Part shown: one piece after another, positions 5,475-13,677 of the stretch | How positions within the stretch are numbered: the stretch's first letter is position 1 | How the letters are laid out: every line of letters begins with the position of its first letter | Source: CAZAPZ01 sp964487285 | Lineage (GTDB): Bacteria; Campylobacterota_A; Desulfurellia; JAADFJ01 | Length of the DNA: 14,952 nt | NCBI GenBank assembly: GCA_964487285.1 | Contig: CAZAPZ010000035.1 | Coordinates: 1 to 14,952 of the forward strand | Direction of reading: 5' to 3' | Made by a program: the position numbers and the translations under genes | Notes under the pieces: model-generated | Databases searched by the model: none | What the model saw: the letters and a program-made list of their open reading frames with translations, nothing else | Told to the model about the DNA's origin: nothing

Positions 5475-6092
5475 CTACGGCATAGGTCGCCAAATATGTT
5501 TGTACTTGAATATAAGTTTGGATGCGAGCCTTTTAGCATAATTAGATGTTATTCTGTTGTATGTCCAATCAAGCTTGCTTTTTACTGTTTCTTCCGATGT
5601 TCGTTTCACCTGAATTGTTAAAAAGAAATCTATGTAAGTTTCAAAAAATGATAGGCTATCAGCATCTTTTAATATGTTTGTTTCAAAATCGCCGCCGGTT
5701 TCATGATTTCTTATCATCTTGTAAACCTTTTCTGTAAATGATTTATCTATGCTGTTTTCCGATAAAAACCGTGATGTAATTTCCGCACTTTGCTTTTGAT
5801 GATATTCTAAAAATCGTTTATTTCTGAATCCATCCTTTTTTGTACAGTACATCTTTTCGTATGCTTCTTTATCTTTTATAAACGACCGTTCAATATCGTG
5901 CATCAGTGAAGCCACAAGAAGTGCATCACAGGCAGATATTCCCGTTTCATGTTTATGGAGCTTTTCCGCATAAAATTTTGTCAATTTCAGATGCCTTAGA
6001 AAGCTTTTTCCCTGCTGATTGAACCCTGTTTCCGGTCTGCATGCATTTTCGATAAATAATTCAGTTCTTTTTACAATCGAATGCTCAGCCAT
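5475..6092 (-). CDS. HD-domain phosphohydrolase-like protein (205 aa), last gene of the operon
   Basis: The protein carries an HD-fold metal-binding signature. His34 lies in FLRHLKLTKFYAEKL, His65-Asp66 in ASLMHDIERSF, His130 in MIRNHETGGDFE, and Asp143/Asp145 in LKDADSLSFFE. HD proteins hydrolyse phosphate esters, including nucleotides and cyclic nucleotides; the substrate here is unknown. The ATG at 6092 lies inside the end of the ligase gene, an 8-base overlap (ATGGCTGA), which indicates translational coupling and membership of the operon. In characterised phenol carboxylation clusters a HAD-family phosphatase-like protein is a carboxylase subunit, and none is seen here. An HD protein handling an aryl phosphate in its place is a guess. 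No membrane segment or signal peptide is seen. Confidence 0.75.
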   Translation of the reverse strand: MAEHSIVKRTELFIENACRPETGFNQQGKSFLRHLKLTKFYAEKLHKHETGISACDALLVASLMHDIERSFIKDKEAYEKMYCTKKDGFRNKRFLEYHQKQSAEITSRFLSENSIDKSFTEKVYKMIRNHETGGDFETNILKDADSLSFFETYIDFFLTIQVKRTSEETVKSKLDWTYNRITSNYAKRLASKLIFKYKHIWRPMP

Positions 6093-7719
6093 TGAGCCTA
6101 TTGCCTGCTTCTTTTCTCAAAGCGGCTTTATTTACCTTTCCCGAATCACCAACCGTCGGAAAATGATCAATAATTTCAAGATATTCGGGAATCTTATATT
6201 TTGCCACTTTTCTATTAATTAAAAAACCTTTAATCTGATTGAGTGAGATCATAGCATCTTTTTTGGGTATAACAAAGGCAACCGCTCGTTCTCCATATTC
6301 TGCATCTGGAATTCCGATCACCGATACACTGGCAATCGCAGGATGTTCATTTAGCAGACCTTCAATCTCGGGAGGATAAATATTCTGCCCACCCCTGATG
6401 ATCATATCTTTTTTTCTACCCATTATCCACAGATTATCATTATCAAACTTGACAAGATCACCTGTTGTCGCCCATCCGGCTGAATCAAAAACCTTCATAG
6501 TTGCGTCAATATCTCTATAGTATCCTGCAGGTGAATTGGGTCCTCTAAACCAGAGTTCGCCTACCTCGTCTTTCAGCACAGCACCTTCACTGTTTAGAAT
6601 CTTTATTTTATTGCCGGGAAGCGGTCTTCCGACCGTTCTTCTTCTTATATCGGGTGTGTCATCGACGCTGCAGCCTGAGATTGATCCGATATCCTGAGTT
6701 CCAAGATCGCTTGTTATAACAGCGTTCATTCTTTTTTCCGCCTCAGCTGCTATTTGAGGAGATAAATAGCCGCCTGCCGATCTGATAAATCGCAGTGACG
6801 ATAAATCGTATTTTTCGATATCTGCAGCAAGCATACGAACAATATGTGTCGGCACCACTCCGATTGCCGTGCATTGTTCCTGCTGAATGGTCTTAAGCGC
6901 AGCATCAGCTGAAAATTTTTCAAGCAGTACTATTTTTGCGCCTACTATAGGTGCCGCAAAATATGTAAGTGTTCCGCCTGCTCCTCCGGCATGCGGTGCA
7001 ATTGCCATTACGGTATCATCTTTTGTAAGCTTCCATAGCATATTTCGTGCCTTTGACGTGCAGAGCCTTGGGGCTATATTCCACTCAACCATTTTAGGAA
7101 GACCGGTTGAGCCGCTTGTAGAGGTAAGTAAAGCTGCATCGGTAAACGGATCGAAGCGCCTGATTTTTAATTCATCAAGATTTATCTTGTCGTTGGATTG
7201 AGCAATTTTTATTAAAGAATGAATTTTTTTATCTTTACCAGAATAGTCTTTATCAAGCAGATAAATCAATTTAATCGAGCTATGTTTGCGGCTTAATTCT
7301 TCAAACATCTCAAGATAGTCGAAATTGCGATATATATGCGGAATCACAACCGCTTTTGCCTGAGTTTTATCAAGCATAAAATCAAGTTCTTTATGTCTCA
7401 AATACGGATAAACGCTTAGTGATATGAGTCCCGCGCGTTCGGATGCTATTCGTGCCAAGAATCCATATACGCTGTTTGGTGCCTGAATGATGATTCTATC
7501 ATCCTTGTTTAGGCCGTTTATTATAAAATTTGCCGCAATTTTGTCTATCGTATTTTTAGCATCTTTCCATGTTAATCTGGAACAAGAATCAACTAATGCC
7601 GTTTTGTTCGGCATAGTTTCGGCATTTTTCTCCCAAAACTCGTAAAATGTCTCATTGGTCCAGTAACCGCTGCCGGTAAATTCATCAATCATTTTATCGG
7701 TATATCTTATGACTCTCAT
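6085..7719 (-). CDS. Acyl/aryl-CoA ligase (AMP-forming, ANL superfamily), probably hydroxybenzoate-CoA ligase
   Basis: This 544-residue enzyme has the ANL hallmarks: the P-loop LTSTSGSTGLPK (198-209), GWATTGDLVKFDNDNLWIMG (415-434), the hinge GRKKDMIIRGGQNIYPPEIE (434-453), and a C-terminal GKVNKAALRKE with the expected catalytic Lys528. Such enzymes activate a carboxylic acid with ATP and join it to CoA, or in some cases to a carrier protein. The A5 motif usually reads YGxTE; here it is DLGTQDIG (338-345), with Gln where the Mg-binding Glu is expected. Overall it resembles 2,3-dihydroxybenzoate-AMP ligases and cyclic-acid CoA ligases. Position after a UbiD/UbiX pair suggests the substrate is the hydroxybenzoate made by carboxylation. 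The start at 7719 follows AAGGAG about ten bases upstream. A 133-bp gap without recognisable features separates it from ubiX. Confidence 0.85.
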   Translation of the reverse strand: MRVIRYTDKMIDEFTGSGYWTNETFYEFWEKNAETMPNKTALVDSCSRLTWKDAKNTIDKIAANFIINGLNKDDRIIIQAPNSVYGFLARIASERAGLISLSVYPYLRHKELDFMLDKTQAKAVVIPHIYRNFDYLEMFEELSRKHSSIKLIYLLDKDYSGKDKKIHSLIKIAQSNDKINLDELKIRRFDPFTDAALLTSTSGSTGLPKMVEWNIAPRLCTSKARNMLWKLTKDDTVMAIAPHAGGAGGTLTYFAAPIVGAKIVLLEKFSADAALKTIQQEQCTAIGVVPTHIVRMLAADIEKYDLSSLRFIRSAGGYLSPQIAAEAEKRMNAVITSDLGTQDIGSISGCSVDDTPDIRRRTVGRPLPGNKIKILNSEGAVLKDEVGELWFRGPNSPAGYYRDIDATMKVFDSAGWATTGDLVKFDNDNLWIMGRKKDMIIRGGQNIYPPEIEGLLNEHPAIASVSVIGIPDAEYGERAVAFVIPKKDAMISLNQIKGFLINRKVAKYKIPEYLEIIDHFPTVGDSGKVNKAALRKEAGNRLNG

Positions 7720-7852
7720 AAATTAGTTTCTCCTTGACCGTTCTTTTTATATCTTTTATATAGAATTATCTAAAATACGCTTTTTATGCAGGTAAATTCG
7801 TCTCTGTCTGTAAAGCCGTTAATATCATATAAATAGCGATCGAATAATGGCT

Positions 7853-8407
7853 CTATTTCCATCTTTCAAACAAATTATGCTCTATACCGAATTGGTCTAA
7901 AATCTTGCCGATTGTCTGATTAATTATGTCATCTATACTTTTCGGTTTATGATAAAAAGATGGAACAGGTGGAACAATTATACCGCCGATTTCGGTAACC
8001 TTTGCCATAAGTTTAATATGCCCAAGATGAAGCGGCGTTTCCCTAACCATAAGCAGCAGTTTTCTTCTTTCTTTCAGGCAGACATCCGCTGCTCTTATCA
8101 TAAGATTGTCGCTGTATGAATTTGCAATTCCCGATAATGTTTTTATAGAACAGGGCGCAACTATCATTCCTTCCGTTATAAACGACCCGCTTGCAATTGG
8201 CGCGGCAATATCATCGTTTGAGTAGCAAAATTTAGTCATTCGGCTTATATTTTCATAATCTATATTATGTTCCAATTGTGCTATCTTTTTTGCCGCTTCA
8301 GTAACAATCAGATGTACCTCGACCCCTTTGCTGCTTAACACCTCAAGCAGTCTTATTCCATATATTGTTCCAGATGCTCCCGATATTCCAACGATTATTC
8401 TTTTCAT
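7853..8407 (-). CDS. ubiX: UbiX family flavin prenyltransferase
   Basis: UbiX joins a dimethylallyl group to reduced FMN, making the prenyl-FMN cofactor that UbiD enzymes need. The protein opens with MKRIIVGISGASGTIYGIRL, the flavin-binding glycine-rich loop. It also has VAPCSIKTLSGIANSYSDNL, VRETPLHLGHIKLM, and IIVPPVPSFYHKP, all diagnostic. From ATG 8407 it is 184 residues, a usual length. A TTG at 8440 would add 11 residues and overlap the UbiD stop (TTGA) in the manner of coupled genes; neither start has a strong ribosome binding site. Family starts at MKRIIVG favour 8407. Its place next to a UbiD-family gene in a catabolic operon suggests it serves that enzyme rather than ubiquinone synthesis. 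Confidence 0.93.
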   Translation of the reverse strand: MKRIIVGISGASGTIYGIRLLEVLSSKGVEVHLIVTEAAKKIAQLEHNIDYENISRMTKFCYSNDDIAAPIASGSFITEGMIVAPCSIKTLSGIANSYSDNLMIRAADVCLKERRKLLLMVRETPLHLGHIKLMAKVTEIGGIIVPPVPSFYHKPKSIDDIINQTIGKILDQFGIEHNLFERWK

Positions 8408-8436
8408 ACTGTTATTTTCAGAACCGTTTACCGGTC

Positions 8437-9852
8437 TCAAATTCCGTAATTATCCCAATTTTTTCTTACGGTTTCAGCAGTTTTCTCATCCAGGAAAATC
8501 TCCTTCGGTTTTCTTTTCCATTCATACGGTATGCAGGCATCCATTATAATTCTTGAAACTATCTCTCTATCTTCAATCGGAAGTGCAGGGTCCAGAGGAG
8601 TAGATCTGCCTCTGTTTATGATTTGAGCGTCTCTTCTTGGATTAAATCTCACCGATAACGCCCAAAACACCTTGTTCCAATCATCGGCAGGTATATCCTC
8701 ATCGACAACAATGACACCTTTTAAACCGTAGTGCCCTGTTGTTGTGGAGATAACTGCCGTTCCTATCTGATTAGCATGTCCCGGATACATTTGCCTCACG
8801 GAAACTATCGCCCAAAATCTTCCTGTTGATTCAGGAGGAATATAAACCGACTGAATTCCGGGTATCTTCATATTTTCCAGATCTGTCCATAAAGTTGCGG
8901 TTCTGTTTAATGATTGAATCATGTGCGTATCTGTGATCGGTTTTCCTACCATTGTCGACCAGAATATATAATCGTTTCTCGTATATACTCTTTTAACATC
9001 AAGCCACGGTTTCGGCCATTCATCACTCTTTTTGCCTGAATAATAACCTGTATATTCACCCAGAGGGCCTTCCTGTCTGAACTTTTCAGGATCTGTTTCA
9101 ATTTCGCCTTCCAACACAATTTCCGCATTTTTATCAAACGGAAGACCAGTATATTCAGATTCAATAATCTCGATCGGCTCTTTTCGCAATGTTCCCATTA
9201 TGTCAAACTCCGATACACCTGCAGAAATCAGAGCAGATCCGGTCAAAAACCCTAACGGATCACCGCCGATAACCATAAGAGCCGGCATCTTTTTTCCCAT
9301 TTTTTGGTATTTTTTCAACATGAAATCGGCATGTTTTCCCTTGATTATCTGTATTCCGCAGCTTTTATCATCAAGAATCTGCATCCTGTATGTTCCGCAA
9401 TTAACCCATCCGGTTTCAGGATCTTTTGTCACAAGATAATGCGTTGTGCCGATAAATCGTCCTCCGTCTTCCGGATACATAAAAGGAACCGGAAAATTGA
9501 ACAGATTCACATTGTTCCCTTCCACTATTTTATCTAATATCGGCCCGGTTTTCACCTTCACAGGCGGAATATGCTTCTTTGTTGACAGCTTCATCCATTC
9601 ACGGGACATTTCGCACATACTGGTTCCCGGTTTCATTCCGAGTGCTATAGCCAGGCGCTCTTTGGATGAGAATGCACCTGTCAGAACAGGATTTTTATAA
9701 TCCTTTACATTATCAAACAGCAATGCATGTCGATCTTTCTCATCATTTATAATCGATATATGAGAAAGCTCCAAATTCCAATCAACCTCTTTTTTTACCC
9801 TTTTCAACTCACCTGCATTTTCACATTTTTTGATAAACTCTCGTAAATCCAA
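8437..9852 (-). CDS. UbiD-family prenyl-FMN (de)carboxylase, candidate phenylphosphate carboxylase subunit
   Basis: At 471 residues this is a full-length UbiD protein. The catalytic signature EGPLGE (261-266) gives the paired glutamates of the family. An Arg in the conserved NCGTYR (151-156) corresponds to the prenyl-FMN/substrate-binding Arg. ALMVIGGDPLGFLTGSA and the C-terminal INRGRSTPLDPALP and RIIMDACIPYEWKRKP are conserved in aromatic-acid members such as phenylphosphate and hydroxybenzoate (de)carboxylases. UbiD enzymes add or remove a carboxyl group on aromatic or unsaturated carbon. Downstream of phenylphosphate synthase-like genes, carboxylation of an aryl phosphate to a hydroxybenzoate is the natural reading. 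Thauera phenylphosphate carboxylase uses two UbiD-type subunits plus two others, and only one is seen here. It could instead act as a decarboxylase. GGAGG stands before the ATG, 13 bases after the previous gene. Confidence 0.88.
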   Translation of the reverse strand: MDLREFIKKCENAGELKRVKKEVDWNLELSHISIINDEKDRHALLFDNVKDYKNPVLTGAFSSKERLAIALGMKPGTSMCEMSREWMKLSTKKHIPPVKVKTGPILDKIVEGNNVNLFNFPVPFMYPEDGGRFIGTTHYLVTKDPETGWVNCGTYRMQILDDKSCGIQIIKGKHADFMLKKYQKMGKKMPALMVIGGDPLGFLTGSALISAGVSEFDIMGTLRKEPIEIIESEYTGLPFDKNAEIVLEGEIETDPEKFRQEGPLGEYTGYYSGKKSDEWPKPWLDVKRVYTRNDYIFWSTMVGKPITDTHMIQSLNRTATLWTDLENMKIPGIQSVYIPPESTGRFWAIVSVRQMYPGHANQIGTAVISTTTGHYGLKGVIVVDEDIPADDWNKVFWALSVRFNPRRDAQIINRGRSTPLDPALPIEDREIVSRIIMDACIPYEWKRKPKEIFLDEKTAETVRKNWDNYGI

Positions 9853-9865
9853 GAAATCCTCCTAT

Positions 9866-10936
9866 TTAACTAATTTTTACTCCATTAATAAGATTGTTTA
9901 ATATAATATTCATAACATCTGTAGGCTTACCTGTCTTATCCGATAAATCCTTTTTTTTGTTCCAAATTGATTCAGGGCGAACCTGAAGTACAATCACATT
10001 TTCAGGAAACGATAAATCTTCATCTACCCCAAACTCTATATCGTATGCCTTGCCGTAATAGTTTTCTATCCTTACTGCAGTTTTCGCAAGATATGTCAGT
10101 TCCTGCTTTGTCAGGGCGGACTTTTTCCTGTGTTCATTATCTACATCTATTTCCTTTATATTGCTCCCGTTTGCCTCATATACGCATTTTATCTCTTTGC
10201 TGCCGAGTGTAGTTTTTATTAGCTCAAGTGTAACCTTGTCGATCAGATATGTATCGGGCGTAACAAGACCGGAAACTACCGCTTCCCCTAATCCATAGCT
10301 TGCATCAATGGAGACCTTGGAAAGATCTCCATTGACTGGATTTAGTGTAAAGATAACCCCGGATATTCTTGAGTGAACCATCTTGGGAATACCCACACCT
10401 ATGTTGAACAATACTCCTATTCCTCTGTTGATACGATAATGAATCGCCTCTATATTGTATGAACTTGACCAGCATTTTTTTATGTAGCGAGTAAGATCTT
10501 TATCACCTCTGATATTAAGATATGTCTCCATCTGTCCCGGCATACTTACTCCGCCGCTTGATCTCACAGCCACCGGAACTTTATCGAGATTACATTTTTC
10601 ACATAATCTGTGGTAATTTTCTAAAATATCTTCCTCAATTTCTGATGGAATCTCGGCTGATTCAATATCATTCATAATAATTCCACTTAAATTTTTTATA
10701 TTCTCATCTGTAGCTTCTTTGAACTCTTCCTTCACCAGTCGGTTAATCCTCGATTTGATACTGGTTTTTTCTATGAAACTGTCATTTGCATAAATGGTTA
10801 TTGCAAAGCCGGGACTTACAGGAATTCCCGCATGAATCATTTCTCCAAGGTTTGCATTTTTTTTGCCTACTAATCCATAATTGCTGCCCCGCAACCTATC
10901 ATACCAAATAGTGTATAGCTGATCTAAGTCTCTCAT
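9866..10936 (-). CDS. Phenylphosphate synthase subunit 2-like ATP-grasp protein (PEP synthase N-terminal domain)
   Basis: This 356-residue protein matches only the ATP-binding N-terminal third of PEP synthase/pyruvate phosphate dikinase. The motifs are LVGKKNANLGEM (22-33), VPVAVRSSGGVSMPGQMETY (120-139), GVIFTLNP (193-200), SYGLGEAVVSGLVTPDTY (213-230), DIEFGVDEDL (299-308) and QVRPE (318-322). It lacks the swivelling histidine domain, which is on the gene just upstream. The size (about 40 kDa) and the sequence SSGGVSMPGQMET agree with subunit 2 of phenylphosphate synthase, which moves phosphate from ATP to the histidine of subunit 1. GAGGAG precedes the ATG. It lies 19 bases after the subunit 1-like gene. 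A generic split PEP synthase is the alternative, but the neighbouring carboxylase genes argue against it. Confidence 0.85.
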   Translation of the reverse strand: MRDLDQLYTIWYDRLRGSNYGLVGKKNANLGEMIHAGIPVSPGFAITIYANDSFIEKTSIKSRINRLVKEEFKEATDENIKNLSGIIMNDIESAEIPSEIEEDILENYHRLCEKCNLDKVPVAVRSSGGVSMPGQMETYLNIRGDKDLTRYIKKCWSSSYNIEAIHYRINRGIGVLFNIGVGIPKMVHSRISGVIFTLNPVNGDLSKVSIDASYGLGEAVVSGLVTPDTYLIDKVTLELIKTTLGSKEIKCVYEANGSNIKEIDVDNEHRKKSALTKQELTYLAKTAVRIENYYGKAYDIEFGVDEDLSFPENVIVLQVRPESIWNKKKDLSDKTGKPTDVMNIILNNLINGVKIS

Positions 10937-10955
10937 ATACTCCTCTGTCTATAAT

Positions 10956-12797
10956 TCATCTGCGTTCAACTATTTTAACTGTTCCTTCGTTGCCGTCGAT
11001 TCTTATAAGATCACCTGTTTTGATGACTGAAGTAGCATTTCCTGTTCCAACTACAGTAGGAAGTCCGTACTCCCTGCAAACTATAGCCGCATGGCACATA
11101 GGCCCTCCAACATCCGTCACTGCTCCTATAATTTTCGTAAAAACAGGTACCCAGCTTGGCGATGTAGTAGGTGCTACCATAATTTCACCTTTCTCGAGCT
11201 GTTCTAACTGTTCAACCGTTCTAATAACCCTCGCCTTTCCTTCAACTATACCTGCCGATCCCGGCGATCCGTGAAGTTCGGTAATATCCTCAGAAGTTGT
11301 ACTTTCAAGTGAACGGAGCCAATTCTTTAGAACACCGGTAGTAACACCCCAGAGCACTATGGTAAACGGCTCGGTTACAACCTCAGGCGGTGTTCCCAAT
11401 GCAGGCGGAGGCGTCCATTCTTGAAATTTTTTCATTATAAGTTTACGTTTTTTGATCTTCTCAGGCCAGTATGTTCTTCCGGCAGGTATAATGCCTGTCG
11501 CCCATGCGCGCACCAGATCATCTATTAGTGATTTCACTTCAAATCTATTTAGATACCAAATATCTTCAACATCATCTATTATTTTGTTGTTCACAAAAAT
11601 CTTTGCCAGTTCTCTCACTTTTCTCCAGAATACCGAATGAAACCAATTCTCTACATAAAACATATGATTTTCTACATAAGGAAATACTCTTCTTGCTATC
11701 TTAAGGGTTTCCTTGAAAGCGGCTTTCTGATCTTTATTTTTTATGAGGCTTATATATTTTTCCACGATTTCATCACGTTCTTTTATTAACTTTTCAGTGT
11801 GTCGTGACGGATCTTTGCCCTCTTTGATAGTTGTGATATACATATTGATTGATGAAAGCGGAATATCAAGATTGTCATTCCAACTTCCATGATGATGGTA
11901 CCATCCTGTTCCTGTAGATATAAAAAACCACGGGTACCTTGCTTTTTCGAGTGCATCAAGCCAACTTGTTCCTTTATCGCTCTTTTGCAACTCTTTTGTC
12001 AACGCATCAAATCTTTTATGCGACACTATTACCCGGTCAATTTTAAGTTCAATTGCAAGTTTAGCAAGTTTTACCAGTTCCGCATCGGGTCTATACATAA
12101 CCGTATCAATGCCCGATACCATTTTTGTAAGGTTATGCATTGGAATATCAGGGAATATTCCATTTGCGGTATTGATAAAAGTCACATAAGCAGCGTATCC
12201 GAGATTCAACATCTCAAAGTGATACTGCCAAATTTTGAATCCCATGTTTATCAGCTCGTCATATTTTATACCGAGATTATATCCGCTGCTTAAACCTATG
12301 CTATCAAATACGATATTTTCATCCTCTATCTCCGGCAGATCAGGAAAAGAAATATTCTCAAGTTCGATTATAAGTTCTTTTGTTTTATCGACCCACTTAT
12401 CGTAGATCTTATCCCAGTTTTCATAATAATATCCTGCCCTTTTCTGAAACAGCGGAATCCTCGATTCGATCTCCTTGGGATCTGTAATTCCAACAGGAGT
12501 TATATAAACATATCCATTGACCATTCTGTGATCTATGCCTTTTGCAGGAGGCACCATAAAAACTCTCGTATTGTATTGAGATAGTGCCAAATACCACGCT
12601 TCATCCCATATAAGATCAAACGGATAGTGCGGCTCCGGATAGTGAAGCCCGTCATAAAACCATAACTGGCTGCTCTCATATTCCATCCTTTCCTTATCTG
12701 TCTTTGAAAACTGATAATAAAAAGGATACATCTCTTCCCATCCTTCTGTTCCTGGAATCGGTTTTACCTCATGCGGATCCAAAAACTTATTTGCCAT
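10956..12797 (-). CDS. Phenylphosphate synthase subunit 1-like phospho-histidine protein
   Basis: The protein has 613 residues, about 70 kDa, like subunit 1 of Thauera phenylphosphate synthase. The C-terminal 90 or so residues form the PEP-utilising mobile domain: GEIMVAPTTSPSWVPVFTKI, then GGPMCHAAIVCREYGLPTVV, with the phospho-acceptor His at position 569. As I recall, this is also the number of the phosphorylated histidine reported for the Thauera enzyme. The first 500 residues are rich in Trp, Tyr and His (for example GTGWYHHHGSWNDN) and lack the ATP-grasp and TIM-barrel domains of PEP synthase. They would hold the acceptor phenol. The start has a strong GAGGGGG before the ATG. The exact phenolic substrate (phenol, cresol, catechol) cannot be read from sequence. 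Confidence 0.85.
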   Translation of the reverse strand: MANKFLDPHEVKPIPGTEGWEEMYPFYYQFSKTDKERMEYESSQLWFYDGLHYPEPHYPFDLIWDEAWYLALSQYNTRVFMVPPAKGIDHRMVNGYVYITPVGITDPKEIESRIPLFQKRAGYYYENWDKIYDKWVDKTKELIIELENISFPDLPEIEDENIVFDSIGLSSGYNLGIKYDELINMGFKIWQYHFEMLNLGYAAYVTFINTANGIFPDIPMHNLTKMVSGIDTVMYRPDAELVKLAKLAIELKIDRVIVSHKRFDALTKELQKSDKGTSWLDALEKARYPWFFISTGTGWYHHHGSWNDNLDIPLSSINMYITTIKEGKDPSRHTEKLIKERDEIVEKYISLIKNKDQKAAFKETLKIARRVFPYVENHMFYVENWFHSVFWRKVRELAKIFVNNKIIDDVEDIWYLNRFEVKSLIDDLVRAWATGIIPAGRTYWPEKIKKRKLIMKKFQEWTPPPALGTPPEVVTEPFTIVLWGVTTGVLKNWLRSLESTTSEDITELHGSPGSAGIVEGKARVIRTVEQLEQLEKGEIMVAPTTSPSWVPVFTKIIGAVTDVGGPMCHAAIVCREYGLPTVVGTGNATSVIKTGDLIRIDGNEGTVKIVERR

Positions 12798-12822
12798 TTT
12801 AACCCCCTCTTTTTTATTTAAT

Positions 12823-13467
12823 TTATAATGTTATCCATCGCGGCTTTTCAAATCTTTCTGTTGACCGTAGAATCCGGTTTGAATAATCGATTATAAGCTC
12901 CTTTTTTAGTTGCTTTTCCAATGCTCTGAAACTTTCGTTGTTCATCAATCTTGCTATGTCATAAGGATCCTTAAAACTCATTTCAAGCAGATAATCAGAA
13001 GTTCCACCATACAAAATATGCCACTCTTCTGTAAGCTCAACAAAATCAATTTTACCGATTACTTCAACTGCCTTTTTTATAAATGCTCGATACAACTCTT
13101 TTTTATCAGGTTTTACCGTATAATAATGATTCCACTTCCACACACCCTCTTGTATCTTATATTTCTCCAAACCGGTTCTGCCTGTCGATATTGCAAGCAA
13201 GCTCCTCTTGTTATCTACATAATTCAGCAATTCGTTATTTAAGTTTATAAAACTCTCATTATGCACGCATTCATTTATTGTGCTTAGATCATTAGCGGTA
13301 AAACATGCAATGGTCGATGGGCCCACGCCCACCTCGACATAATATCCGCCGACAATTTCCAATCCTGCAACTTTAGAGCCCGGATTGTATTTATTTATGA
13401 CAAATGAGGAATATTCGTCTTCCTTTGTTCTAATTACATCCCAATACTGAACGTATAGAATATTCAT
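12823..13467 (-). CDS. Tandem ferredoxin-like (dimeric alpha-beta barrel type) protein, first gene of the operon
   Basis: I do not recognise a characterised family. The 214-residue protein looks like two related halves. Residues 1-100 and 108-214 each have a strand, a helix, two strands, and a helix ending in a NESFxxL motif (NESFINLNNEL at 70-80, NESFRALEKQL at 177-187), followed by a closing strand. That is the pattern of EthD/NIPSNAP-like alpha-beta barrels fused in tandem. There is no CBS motif, signal peptide or membrane segment. It begins with a strong AGGAGG and lies 25 bases before the subunit 1-like gene, so it should be made in step with it. The third subunit of Thauera phenylphosphate synthase is also about 24 kDa but is a CBS protein. 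This one could be a replacement subunit, a binding protein or an unrelated enzyme. Confidence 0.7.
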   Translation of the reverse strand: MNILYVQYWDVIRTKEDEYSSFVINKYNPGSKVAGLEIVGGYYVEVGVGPSTIACFTANDLSTINECVHNESFINLNNELLNYVDNKRSLLAISTGRTGLEKYKIQEGVWKWNHYYTVKPDKKELYRAFIKKAVEVIGKIDFVELTEEWHILYGGTSDYLLEMSFKDPYDIARLMNNESFRALEKQLKKELIIDYSNRILRSTERFEKPRWITL

Positions 13468-13502
13468 TAAACCTCCTGAATAATTTTCTTCTTCTCAAGG
13501 AA

Positions 13503-13531
13503 ATGCTAATGATAAATATAGAACAAATCAA
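13503..13531 (-). promoter_or_regulatory. Candidate promoter of the catabolic operon
   Basis: On the minus strand TTGATT (13526-13531) and TAGCAT (13503-13508) are separated by 17 bases, about 35 bases before the first gene. Both hexamers are weak, as expected for an activator-dependent promoter, and the -35 lies inside the block shared with the regulator upstream region. Confidence 0.3.
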
Positions 13532-13551
13532 GTTAAATTAATTTATTACTA
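13522..13551 (-). promoter_or_regulatory. Conserved upstream block, copy 1 (candidate LysR operator)
   Basis: AACAAATCAAGTTAAAT at 13522-13538 is identical to 14831-14847 and the next dozen bases are mostly conserved. It overlaps the candidate -35 of the operon, where LysR-type activators often bind. Confidence 0.45.
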
Positions 13552-13677
13552 ATATAAGATTTTTTATGAAGTTTTTACTCTTTGTGATAAGATAGAAATG
13601 AATATCGGCTTTTAAGCGGTCTATCATCTGCTGCTATGCCAAAAATTTTAAGAAAGATTATATTGTCTGTTTATAAT

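Noticed and set aside
7720..7852. Possible extra short gene between ubiX and the ligase
   Set aside because: A 27-codon open stretch follows the ubiX stop but has no start codon or ribosome binding site.
8437..9852. UbiD of ubiquinone biosynthesis
   Set aside because: Catabolic operon context and C-terminal motifs fit aromatic (de)carboxylases; no ubiquinone genes are nearby.
11889..12293. 134-codon open frame on the plus strand
   Set aside because: It lies antisense to the well-supported subunit 1-like gene, has no family resemblance and is typical of antisense frames in AT-rich DNA.
10956..12797. Ordinary PEP synthase or PPDK for the split 613/356-aa pair
   Set aside because: The pyruvate/PEP-binding TIM barrel is absent, the genes are split in the phenylphosphate synthase manner, and they sit with UbiD, UbiX and a CoA ligase.
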